From contig NW_026570221.1 of NCBI RefSeq assembly GCF_019649055.1, positions 620,001-684,000 on the forward strand: a stretch of DNA of 64,000 nucleotides, read 5' to 3'. The DNA comes from Paramacrobiotus metropolitanus (Eukaryota > Tardigrada > Eutardigrada > Parachela > Macrobiotidae). Position numbers and translations under genes: made by a program. The notes below the pieces were generated by a model, which had not been told where the DNA came from, ran no database searches, and worked only from the letters and a program-made list of their open reading frames with translations. Below, in pieces: positions 33,449 to 43,800 of this stretch. The first letter of the stretch is position 1, and each line of letters begins with the position of its first letter.

Positions 33449-34876
33449 ATGCATCTGTACGAGAATGGTGAGCGATCGGTGTACGCGTGGAATGCTGTGG
33501 ATGTGGAGATTGACGGCTCCCTGCAGCATGGCAATGTCGTCGGCCTGGAAGAAAAGCCAGAGAACGGCCACACTCCGCCGCGCCTGATCGTCGATTTCGG
33601 ATGCCCGACGCAGCAGGCGGCGGTGGTGGAATACGGGAAGATCTGGGACTGCTCCACCTATCGATTCAGCGAGGCACCCCGGGGATCTGCCGTGGAGGTG
33701 CTGCTGCACGACGGCTCGCAGCGACCCTGGAAATGGTACCCCGGGAAGATGCTGATTCGCATGTTAGGTCAGCTCAATTATGTGGCGCTGGTGGAGGCGA
33801 TGATGGACGGGCAGTGTCGACGCGAACTGCTTCCCCACCGACAGATTCGCCTTCCCTCAAGGGAACCACATGGGCGAGGATCCATTGCTGCGGGCGATTT
33901 CGTCAAGCAGACGTACCAAGGTACTGGGATCAGTGACTACTGGGCGCAGGAGGGGACGGCCTCGCCGTGGCTGCTCCGCCAAGTGGAGCAGGAGCTGCAG
34001 CTGCATGTGCTCAAGGTTCTTGGCAACGAAATGCACTTTCTGCGGCGACGTCAGGATTTCCCTTGGGCCGAAGCAGATATCGTGAGTGGCAGGTTTCTGT
34101 TAGACTGCTGGTCATGTTGATCAAATTTTCAACTTTAAAGATTCAGTTAGTTAAATGATATGATGCGATGCAGCGATTGCATCCCCATGGTGCTTTGTTG
34201 CCTGCTTTTCTAAAAAGTATTTTTGAACGTGTTCACCTTCATTAAAGTCACGTATAACCCGCCGATCCTACTATAGTTGAGGGCCTTCGAAAGAAAAGCA
34301 AAGCATTCAGGAATTCAGTGTGAATTGCTTAACGAAAACGAAAAGCTGCAGCAGAAAGAGCAGCTGGATGTCGGGGAACACGGCTTGTGGTTGCCATTCG
34401 AGGTGCTGAAGGAGATCTTCCGCTCGCTGGACACCGTGGATCGACAGCGCTGCCGTCGCACCTGTCAACTGTGGGAAACCCTTCTCACGTCCGCGGAACT
34501 GTGCACGGAGGTGCGGGTATCGCGGCAGCGTCCTTCTCAACGCATCCAGTGGGATGGTGATTACCTCGTGTACGCCTGCTTCTTCAAGCACATCGCGCCA
34601 AACACCCGGACCATCAGCCTGTGCAATGTCCCAGGAACGGAGGACGCCAAGGGGGACATGGGTGGGCTTGATGCAGCAATCGAGCAACTGGTTAGGGAGG
34701 TCTCCAACGACATGGGCGTCCGCATGGAGCATTCCATGCTGCACCAGCCGCAGCGCACGATCGTCATCCGGCACTCGGGAATGGAGCGATGGAATCTCAC
34801 TGCGCTGGCGGCCGTGATCGCGGCGCTCCTGGCACGCCGGGCGTCGTGCTGGGATCGGATGGTTCTGAAGGGATAG
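33449..34876 (+). CDS. Tudor-like/F-box family gene, copy 3 (C-terminally short)
   Basis: Exon 1 is 33449-34081 (211 codons, donor GTGAGT), intron 34082-34276, exon 2 34277-34876; phase 0, total 410 aa. Exon 1 holds two Tudor/Agenet-like stretches: VDVEIDGSLQHGNVVGLE with RLIVDFGCP, and VEVLLHDGSQRPWKWYPGKM with YVALVEAMMDGQCRRELLP. The layout recalls the tandem Agenet module of FMR1, a methyl-lysine and nucleic-acid reader (inference). Exon 2 has a charged helix, then the F-box (LPFEVLKEIFRSLDTVDRQR, CRRTCQLWETLL) and part of the tail. It stops at WDRMVLKG where full-length copies go on for another 80 or so residues plus exon 3. Both frames are open, so it may be an active short form. It is a duplicate of the pseudogene at 8669-10122. 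Confidence 0.75.
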
Positions 34877-36060
34877 GCCCCCGATCAGTCCTAATCACTG
34901 TTTGACTAGATTCACAAGCTTACAGAAACAGTCTTTGTTTTGCTTATGTACACGTTTGTTCTGGTAATAAAATAGGCTATTTTTCGTGATTCTGTTCACG
35001 TACACGATGACTACAGTACAGTCTGTATACGTACTCGATGACTAAAGGTTCATAAATAGGTATTAGGTATGACAGGTAAAGGTCCATAATGGTACCACGC
35101 ATCCACAACATTCCAGCCCACGTTTTCGCTTCCTAATCGTGTTGGTTGATTTTCCTGCCAATTGGCTTGACAGAGAAGAAAGGGCCAAAAGAAATTAATA
35201 ACTATCGAACAATCAAATTCAGATAATTCAACTATATCACAGGGGATTTTTCGCAGATTTCCGGTTGGCAATCTATAAATGCCGAGTGTGGTAAACAGCT
35301 TTTATGCTGTAAGTACTTAATATTGTAATATTTCAGTGCACTCTGCATTAAATTTTGAGTCACCATGAATTATGAAGCGACCCAAGTTCTTATGAAAATG
35401 GGCAACACCAGGAGCTACGCAGCAAAACATAATTTCTGCAAGGAGTTTTCAGGGACGGCCAGATTATGGCATTTGCAGAAACAAGCAATAAAAAATTAGC
35501 AAAATTGATACTACGTATTAAAATTTGCGTACTGCATTTGCAAGATTACCTTGATTAGACTAACGACATATCAGTAACCAGCGTTAACAATAAACAGCAG
35601 CACCACACACAGTGTCACCAAAGAAATCGTCAGTTTGTGGCGATGCTTGTGATATATGAACGTTTCTCCTACGCTATACACAACTGAGAATACGGTCGAA
35701 TCTCATTTATGATCTTTACTGTACACGCTCATGATGGATCTCTCAAATTCAACTTCAGCAGAACGCTGAGAAATAAGCATGCAAAACAGACGTCTCTAGA
35801 CACAGATAACTACGTGAAGGTAGTTCACAACAACTGCATAGCACACCTGTTTACCGGTGAACGCATCCGTACACATAATATGTGAAAGCACGTCACATAA
35901 CATTTGGATGTATAAACAGGCCATGTTAGCGGATGAGTACTTTACCTCCCAGACTCATGAACTGGCGGTGTGGACCATTTGTTGCGCAATGGTATTCTCG
36001 TCTGGAGACGGTTTCAAAACGTTTCCGTACTGGGTACCCTTTGCTGCGTTATGCGTTTTG
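34877..36060. other. Intergenic, 1.2 kb
   Basis: Directly after copy 3; I looked for an exon 3 (DYQ...LNxFCL) and found none. Nothing else recognised. Confidence 0.4.
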
Positions 36061-37364
36061 TTAGCGGCATCTTCTTCGCCCGTTTGGCGCGCTGGATTCG
36101 GGCGAGGGCGAAGGCTCGCGGGTCAGCTCACTTCCACAATCAGGCCCATCGAAGTGACGATGATACATCCACAGAAAATACCCAGTCAGGCTAATTAGCA
36201 GTGTCGGCAATTGCAGCGACTCCAGTACAAGGAATTCCGTCAGCGGGAAGAGGAGAAACAGCCAGCAGGCCGTACAACGGATAACTTCTAGGCTGCAGAG
36301 TAGTGCGTTGCCCAACTGATAGCAAGCACATCGGTATTCCACACTGACAACAACAGGTAATGCCGCAACTGTTTGGCCCGTGTTGTGACTGTCGACATGT
36401 TCCCGGGGAACGTCCGCATTCGGCACGGGAACTCTTTTGTAGATTAGACCGGGGAAATGCTGATGAATTACAATGTTTTGGCTTGTTCTTTCACTCCAAA
36501 GAGCCCTGTCAATCCGTTAAAGCAATGGAAACAAAATCGTTGCTCTGCATTAAAGGTTTATTGGAGCCGAAAATGTCAAGTGCAAACAGCCATACCGTTC
36601 ATCAAAATATGTGGCGGGGTCGTCCGGGCAGACACACTCCACCAGGAAGCGCAGATAGCCCATAAGCCTCTTTCCATACCGCACTGCTCCGAAGGTAGTA
36701 GCCATAAAGCCGCTCGCTATCATCAGCAATGCGCATTCAAGCATAAGTAGAAGACCGAGTGCTTCGCAGAACGAGGAGGCCGCAGGACCAGCATCATACT
36801 GGTGCTTACTAAAACGCCAGTTAACAGCAGTGTCCGTCCAAGACGCCACCATGGCACCGGTGTAGGTCACCCTCTGAAGACCAGCATCGGTAACTGGTTG
36901 GACAAGGTTAGTGTCAAATAGCCATAGTGTTATGCTCAAACAATTGGACGAGTACCAGAATGGCGCTTTACACTGCCGCCTACAACTATCAGCGCCCTAA
37001 CGAAATCGTATTTCCTTACGGTATATTTTACTACCGTGAAAGTGCATCACGCTCACATTACCGTTTTGCGCCAAGCGGGCCAGTGGCTCGTGTGGCCATC
37101 CAGAGCGGGGTTGTTCGGGTGGGAACCCATTTCACTGAACGTCACATTCGTTCCAAGAAACCCAATGAATACGGTAAAGGCGTTGAGCGCGACAATACCG
37201 CAAGTCAGCAAGATCAGAACGCAGTTTTTGCAGAACAGTGGCGAACGTATCGCGACTGCTATTCCAGTCAGTTCAAGCTTCTTTTTGCAGAGGACCTCCG
37301 GAAACGAGTATGTGAACAATCCTTGCCCAGAAAGCCTTGCCCTGTGCAGAGCAGCAGGAGGCAT
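36061..37364 (-). CDS. Three-exon multi-span membrane protein
   Basis: Exons 37364-37062, 36873-36596 and 36343-36061 join with matching phases (0, then 2) into about 287 codons. Donors are GTAATG and GTATGG, acceptors GGTCTTCAG and TGTTGTCAG; introns are 188 and 252 bp. The first exon has a membrane segment (CVLILLTCGIVALNAFTVFI) followed by an extracellular-looking stretch with an NVT site. The second has a loop and then LGLLLMLECALLMIASGFMA. The third has two more (ACWLFLLFPLTEF, LPTLLISLTGYFLWMY) and a Ser/Pro/Arg tail. Four spans with a large first loop suggest a tetraspan family (claudin/PMP22 or tetraspanin style), but the diagnostic motifs are not seen. The start ATG has a stop upstream in frame. 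Confidence 0.5.
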
Positions 37365-38105
37365 TTACTTTCAGAAAAAAAAGAAAAATTAGCTAGTGTA
37401 GCGGCTCATGCAAGTGACACCACAAACTCTGTGGTACAGACTACAGAGGCTGTGTTCCGGAAATTAACGCTGGCAGCGTACGCACTGATCGTATGCGAAT
37501 GCGCAGGCAGCCCGTCGGCTCATTTTCCGTACACACACCTTGTGGAGTCACTTGCTCCAGCCGTTACAACTTACAATATGCTTCGATATTTTTCAGAGTA
37601 AAATCATTTAAACAAATTGGGTTTATAAGAACCGAAATATCCACTTGCATAAGCAGCCGTATCAAAGCGCCGCTACTTGAATAAGCGCAATCAGCAGCTG
37701 CTCACGTAGCGGTGCTCGGGTCTCGGGATGGGCTTTCTGGTGCATCTGGGTATATGTACTTCCTTAATTTTTTCAGATTTTATAGACTACTTAGATGCTT
37801 TAGTTTTCGTATGTTATCATAGGAATCTGATTTTTTAGATTTTTTGGATTTCTTGTGTTCTCTTGTGTTTCTTAGACCGTTTAGTTTCTAAGGGTTCATA
37901 AGTTTTGTAGTTTTCGTAGTTTTCGTAGTCGTCGCATTCCTGACGGTTAACGTCTTTCGGTGGTTCTTGCGAAGAGCGTTGGCCGACATGCACAACATCG
38001 ATGAGCCAAGGACACAGGTATATACAAGCTTCATGAAAAACTCGTGTACTCGGAAATACAACCCAAGATCTGACCGAAATATGAGAGAAACCCAGGTATA
38101 CATAC
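37365..38105. other. Between membrane-protein exons
   Basis: Long T-rich stretches (37760-37930) and no recognised exon. It may be intron of the gene entering from the right. Confidence 0.3.
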
Positions 38106-38631
38106 CAAATTCTTTTGCGGATCGAATCCCAATACGGTTTATCCATCCACCATCCGAACAATCTGCCGGTGCAGTTCACCGATAGCAAACTTAATCTGAC
38201 GACACACGAGGGCAACATCGCTTGCTTGCCCAGTACGTGCGCGGACGCCACAACCAGCGCCGACGCGGAGACGACGACCGGCAACGCACAAACCATCACC
38301 CACATCAGCGCAGCGCAGCCTAATCCAACCAACAGCAGAAGACGCCGCAGTATCATCCCCACACACGACGGAATATCGTAGCCGGTGTACCCGGTCAGGG
38401 CTGCAATGCGGTGACACTGGCGGGGAAGTGCTGCTGCCAGAGGGGATGTTCCCAGTTGCGGTTGACGCACAGCGAGCAGCACATAGCCACGGCCATGATG
38501 GCCGTGCCATAGACCGACGTAAAAATGCCAATACTTGCCATAAAAACTACAGTTGGGGTATATGGCGCGGTAGAGAGATCGCAAGAGCGCGCCCAGGGGG
38601 CCATGACATCATCCCAGACAGAGCCGCTCAT
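38106..38631 (-). pseudogene. Membrane-span exon with a frame break
   Basis: From ATG 38631 (MSGSVWDDVMAPW) a frame carries one membrane segment (VVFMASIGIFTSVYGTAIMA) and ends near 38395. One frame over, an overlapping stretch continues IAALTGYTGYDIPSCVGM, then LLLLVGLGCAALMWVMV and PVVVSASALVVASAHVL, to a donor GTATGT at 38105. A one-base change near 38400 would link them. It may be a second copy or an upstream part of the membrane gene at 36061-37364. Whether the break is real or an assembly error cannot be told. Confidence 0.4.
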
Positions 38632-38922
38632 ATTCTATGGAAAATTAGCACTCACATAACATCCCAAAAAGATTTTTGTTTTTGAAGTAATGTTCCCGTT
38701 TATGTTAGCGTGTACACATTAATTCCACGAACTAACAAACAAACTTCCGTTAAATAAAGTTAAAGCAGAAAGGACACGGAAAAGTTGTGCGAAATAATGA
38801 AAAAAGCGTAACAGATAGAGTATTGCTTTGCACCTCGTACAAACACGAGCACGGCGTTACACTCATAACAATGAGAATGTGACGCTAATAAAAAGTACCG
38901 TAGCTTACGTAATTAAATAACT

Positions 38923-39740
38923 CTATGACTCGGTCCAGCGCCAGCGGAGCACGGGATCCACTCGCATCCCTAAACCTCCGCGAAACCAACGCATCCCCAA
39001 TCTCATACATATCTGGATGGCGAACCAGAGAACGACGAGGGCTTCCGTAATGATTTCTTGAAACGCCCAGGAACGACCTTTGTGAAAGTAATAGCTAAGG
39101 GTTCGTTTCTGCTTCTGCATGGTGAAGGATATCCGAAAATGATTAGTCGACAAATCTTGGAAAGTCAAGCTGAATTTATACCGACAACGGCGAGACTAGA
39201 GCATGGCGTTAATCTTTTCCATGATGCATGGAACAAACCGTTAGCGGAAAAACATGACTGAATTACAGACTCACACTTGCACGTAGGTCGCAAAGTACAT
39301 CGTCATATCGATCTGTTTCCTGGCGCTGGCAGAGAAATGGTGGCTGGCAGCCTGGCATATCGATCTTTTTCGTGCCTTTGCAAGAGGAATGCAGCCACTG
39401 CAACCTGTTTCGTACATTGGCACGTTCCGCCTACTTCCGCGATACAACGAGCACGTAGACCGTTTTTACTGCAAGGTAATGAATGCTTCCCATGGAGGTG
39501 CCGCTGTTTAATGATGGGAATTAGTACGCAGTCTACGGATTGTATTAATTGCCAGAGGATACATTTCTAAATGCGTACTTGACAATCCTCACACAAGAGG
39601 ACGCATCCTGTACACAGTAATTACTGGGTTCGTGCAGGACATCTAACACACATGCCGCAAAGCACACACCGCCAAGTGCGTTAAAACCAATCATCCATTT
39701 CCAGGGAGTTAGTCCTACAATGTGCACCTAAGAAGTCACG
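38923..39740 (-). other. Further membrane-span exon fragments
   Basis: Minus-strand frames give a hydrophobic stretch at 39710-39560 (WKWMIGFNALGGVCFAACVL, then HEPSNYC), a Cys-containing stretch at about 39470-39290 (YETGCSGCIPLAKARKRS) and a last piece ending at 38923 (FQEIITEALVVLWFAIQICM). Order and spacing suit a small multi-exon membrane protein, but I could not get consistent splice phases. Confidence 0.25.
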
Positions 39741-40813
39741 GAAGCAAGGAATCGCCATAACATCTCAGCAACGCAATGTTGTGCGATCAAACCGCATTTA
39801 TTCCTTCGAAAATTCCTGAAACTTCACACTGGCAGGTAATTTCTCTCCACTCAAGCTAAACTTCTACGCAAAACTGCTTCTTTTCAACCAGTTTAAACAT
39901 TTTTCTGTGGGGCTAAATCAACGGAAAATTGTGAAACAACGAAGTTCTACCGCTTCCGGTGGATAACCAAATGACATCCCCGTGTTCCAAGGATAGACAT
40001 TAATAAACACTGGAGACGGTAGTGGTTGTACAAACAGCTACTGTACGAGGCAAGTGTCCCTTAAATTAATAGGCGCGTTTTTCCTTACCATAATACCATA
40101 CCACCCTCTTCAACGGCTCCCCACACGAACCTTACGCTATGTCTACAAGAAACCACAAACGTTCATAACTGCCACAAACGTTCATGTCCGAAGCAGCCGC
40201 CCGTGGTGGCTGCTGGTATAGAATTTATGCATTTCTCGCAAAATTCATTCATAATCATGCGTTCGTAATCATCATCATCACCTTCTTTCTGTACAATTAA
40301 AATAAATGTTTTAAATACAAATTTCTGTCTACTACCCTTAATGCTTTAATTTTATATAATTTTGTTTTTGTGTTTTATCTCAGTTTTTTTGTTTTATCGT
40401 TAAATACAGTACTTGGCACAATGCCTGGGCCCTGGTGTGCCCCTGCCGGAAGAAATCTGGGGGAATAAAGTTGCATGCTTGCTTGCTTGCGGCATTCATC
40501 ATTCCGTAGTTGGGAATTAATGTAGTAACTGTACTACTCCCAACAACATTTCGTTCCCTACCGTTTCCCGTGTTTATTAAATCGAACCTGAGGCGTGGCC
40601 ATGGCGCATGGTTCATGGTTTTGCAGCTGCTTTCTAATTCTGTAGTTGGCTTCGCTGTACAGTTATTGCTAATTCGAGTTTCTCTTTCTCAACGTTGTTG
40701 AGCTGTCCCAGTATTTTAACCATGGAATAAATCATTGTAATCCCAATAATTCTCGTTTCTTTTCGTGTCGTAACACACGGCTTATTTTCCGCCTCGCAGC
40801 AAGCTGGACAAGA
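39741..40813. other. Intergenic with an LTR-related remnant
   Basis: Contains the LTR-like remnant at 40190-40236 (separate entry). The part before the F-box copy at 40814 is presumed UTR/promoter, without clear signals. Confidence 0.35.
40190..40236 (+). repeat. Remnant related to the LTR at 6373
   Basis: AGCAGCCGCC, CGT, GGTGGCTGCTGGTATAGA, then GCATTTC match LTR positions 6399-6445 except the hairpin loop and a few bases. The 10-bp stem is intact. The rest of the LTR is not recognisable. Confidence 0.65.
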
Positions 40814-43800
40814 ATGTACTTGTGCGAAAATGCTGACGGGGTGCGCACATGGAACGCCGTCGACGTGGAAGTTGACGGAATGCTGCAGCACGGCTATGTC
40901 ATCGGCCTGGAAGACATGTTAGAGAACGACAGCACTCCACCGCGTCTCATTGTCGATTTCGGGTGCCCCTCACAGCAGGCGGTGCTGGTTCCATATGGGA
41001 AAATCCTCGACTGCTCCGTCAGCAAATTCTGCAACGCGCGCGAAGGAGACGACGTGGAGGTGCTGTTGCACGACGGTCCCGGTCGCCCCTGGAAATGGTA
41101 TCCCGGGAAGATGTTGATCCGTGGGTTCCAGCTTCTGCCCTGGGGGGCGCTGGTGGAATTGAGAAGGGACGGACAGGTTTGTCGCGAGCTGCTTCCCCGC
41201 CAACAGATTCGCGATGTGTCAAGCGAAGCCGTCAAGCCAATCCCCCTTCCAGCAGGCCATTTCGTCGTGCAGACGTGGGGTGTGCCTAACGGCTACTGGG
41301 CTCTGGAGCAGTCCGCATCGGCGATGCTCCTCCGGAAAGTCGAGCGGGAGTTCTCGCTCCGATTTGTCAAGGTTCTCAGCCAGGAGATGCATTATGTGCG
41401 GCGCCGTCAGGAAGCGCCTTTTTCCACTGAAAATGTGGTAAGCGTTGTGAGAGACTGTTATTTGAAGGGCTGAGGCGCCAAATGTGGCAGGTTGCATGAA
41501 AATTAATAAAATTCTTGCTGTAAGACCTTTTGAGTTCAATTTTAGGCTATGTCGGCGACTCGGCGTAAATTTCTACTGCCTGCAGTAATAGCTAAAACTG
41601 ATTTTTGTTGTAGCACGGAGCCGAGCTCTGTTTAGGGGCAGCGGTCATGCTTTGACGCTGAATCCTGAGGCAGGTGTGTAGAGGCTGGGGTGGGTTTCAT
41701 GGAAGTTATTAAGTAGGTTGCATTTTGCACGGCCGGACGATCAAAGGCAAAATTAACGACAGTTTTGGCGTTGTTAATTTAAGGCTCCGGTGATTCGCAT
41801 AAGAGGTTGCGTTATGCACTAAACAATTAACAGCGATAGATATTACCGTGGCGAACTGTTGTGTTTTGACAGTCATTTTTCAATTTTTTGTATCGATACC
41901 GAAACGATTTCATGTTGCCCGTAAAAGTAACAGAAAAAATATTTTTTGTGGTAGAAAAACATACATTAACCCGTTCCCGTCCATTCCTGTCAAATGGCAG
42001 GGTGGGGGACTCTTTTTCTACAAGAGCCCGTAACGCACATAGCTCATATTCTTTAGTTATATTTCACAGTAGAGATATTAGGTGTCGTTTTTAAAAATCG
42101 GACTGTCCAACACAGAGTGGTCTGGGCATGCACCAAGTGACCTAAGGTGCCCAAAATCTGAAATTTTGGGTTCGCGAAAGTCTTCGTTGCCCTTGCAGCC
42201 TCCCAGCATGAGATAATTCCAAAATAAATAATTCAAGCCAATCTAGCGGCCCTTATTGCAAAATCATTAGAATACAAGAAAAATAACTGGACAGCGGACA
42301 AGCACGGTCATTCTAAAATTTCCTGCCACGTTTGACAGGGATGGGCGTGGATCTGCTTTATCAATAAAACTATAAATTCGATATAAAATCTCAAAGGCTT
42401 TGTAGAAAGCCACACATGCAATCAAAAATTCGAGCAAAAAAAGTGTTACAAAGGTTGGTATTTTGGTGGTCATCGAAATGACCGGTGGTCAGTAAGCTCG
42501 AAAATTTTCAAAAAACGCTTTTTTTGGGCGGAGAATTTGAAAAACAATTTACGAATAAAATGCAAACAGCATTAACTAACGCGAATTATGGACCTAAAAA
42601 ACGTTTCCGTTTGAAAATTCAGATTTATGGTATATTCGAGAAACCAATATGCTACGCAGTACGCACTATGCCTAGAGTAGTCCAGGATTAGAAGAAATGA
42701 TAAGATTTGAACTGATGTAAACGTGATTCATGGAAGGTATTTCACCCAGCCATTTTTAAAATTGTACAGCACTTTGTACAAATTGTCCCTTACGAATAGG
42801 CGTCATTGAGTTACCAAGCTACAGCGGATAATAGCGGAAATGACCATGCGGGAACAGTTTTTCATTGCCGGTGCGGCATACGCCGTATACTCTACCCTAG
42901 GATGTAGGTGATGCGGTGCGGGTAGTGTCGCTGTGGTTACTGCCTTATGAACCGCTTAGTGATGGTTGAGACCGTTTGTAGAGTACCCTCTACAACCTCT
43001 ATTCACTAAAAAGGTACCAAACGTCGGCTGAAAACAGTAAGCGGCAATAACGAAGATTGGTTACCATACAGTATAACGCGAACATCAGCGGCAAACACCG
43101 CATATGTACTGCCAGTACTGTACTGGTATGAGTGGTAAGAATGCAGTTGTAAGAATGTTGTTTTATCTAACTGAAAATCGTTTTCTATCGTTTTTTATTG
43201 AAAAACGTGGACACTGTATCTGTTGTAACGCGTGGCGGCCGAAAAGTGCAGTTTTTTAACAAGTTTTGTTAATACTGACCACTGGTCAACTCGATGACCA
43301 CAACACTGTCTGGGAATTGAAGAGCTTTTTGAGGCCTTTCGTTAAAGCGTTCGCCCGTCCCAGTGCTACCCTCCCATAACTATTTATACATTTCGGCGTG
43401 CTACCTGCCAAATGGTAGGATGCCCATCCCTGTCAGTTTGGCAGACTATCGCCCTGCTTGACCTATGGTCACAAAAATTCTCAAAAAATCAGTTTTTCTT
43501 GATTGAATTATTTGGTTCTGGAGTGCCAATTTTCAAGTTAATATTCGCACTCCTTCTGGTAGCTGACTTTGGTGGGTTAACACGTGTATGAACACTATTC
43601 TAAAGCAGTGTTATCCACTTATTCCATTCTTGAATGCAGGACTTGTTATTGCGTTTGTCAGATGCCTCAGTACAGTCTCCGTACACTGCTACTCCAATAG
43701 TAAAATACTCGAATTATTGTATTTTATTATATGGAGTAATTTCTACAATTGTGTAAGTTAAAGTAAAAAGTAACCCATAAAAGTGAAAAGTTTAAAGAGA

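Noticed and set aside
36927-37601. 224-aa plus-strand ORF
   Set aside because: Lies opposite minus-strand exons with membrane segments and consistent splice phases; its own sequence shows no domain.
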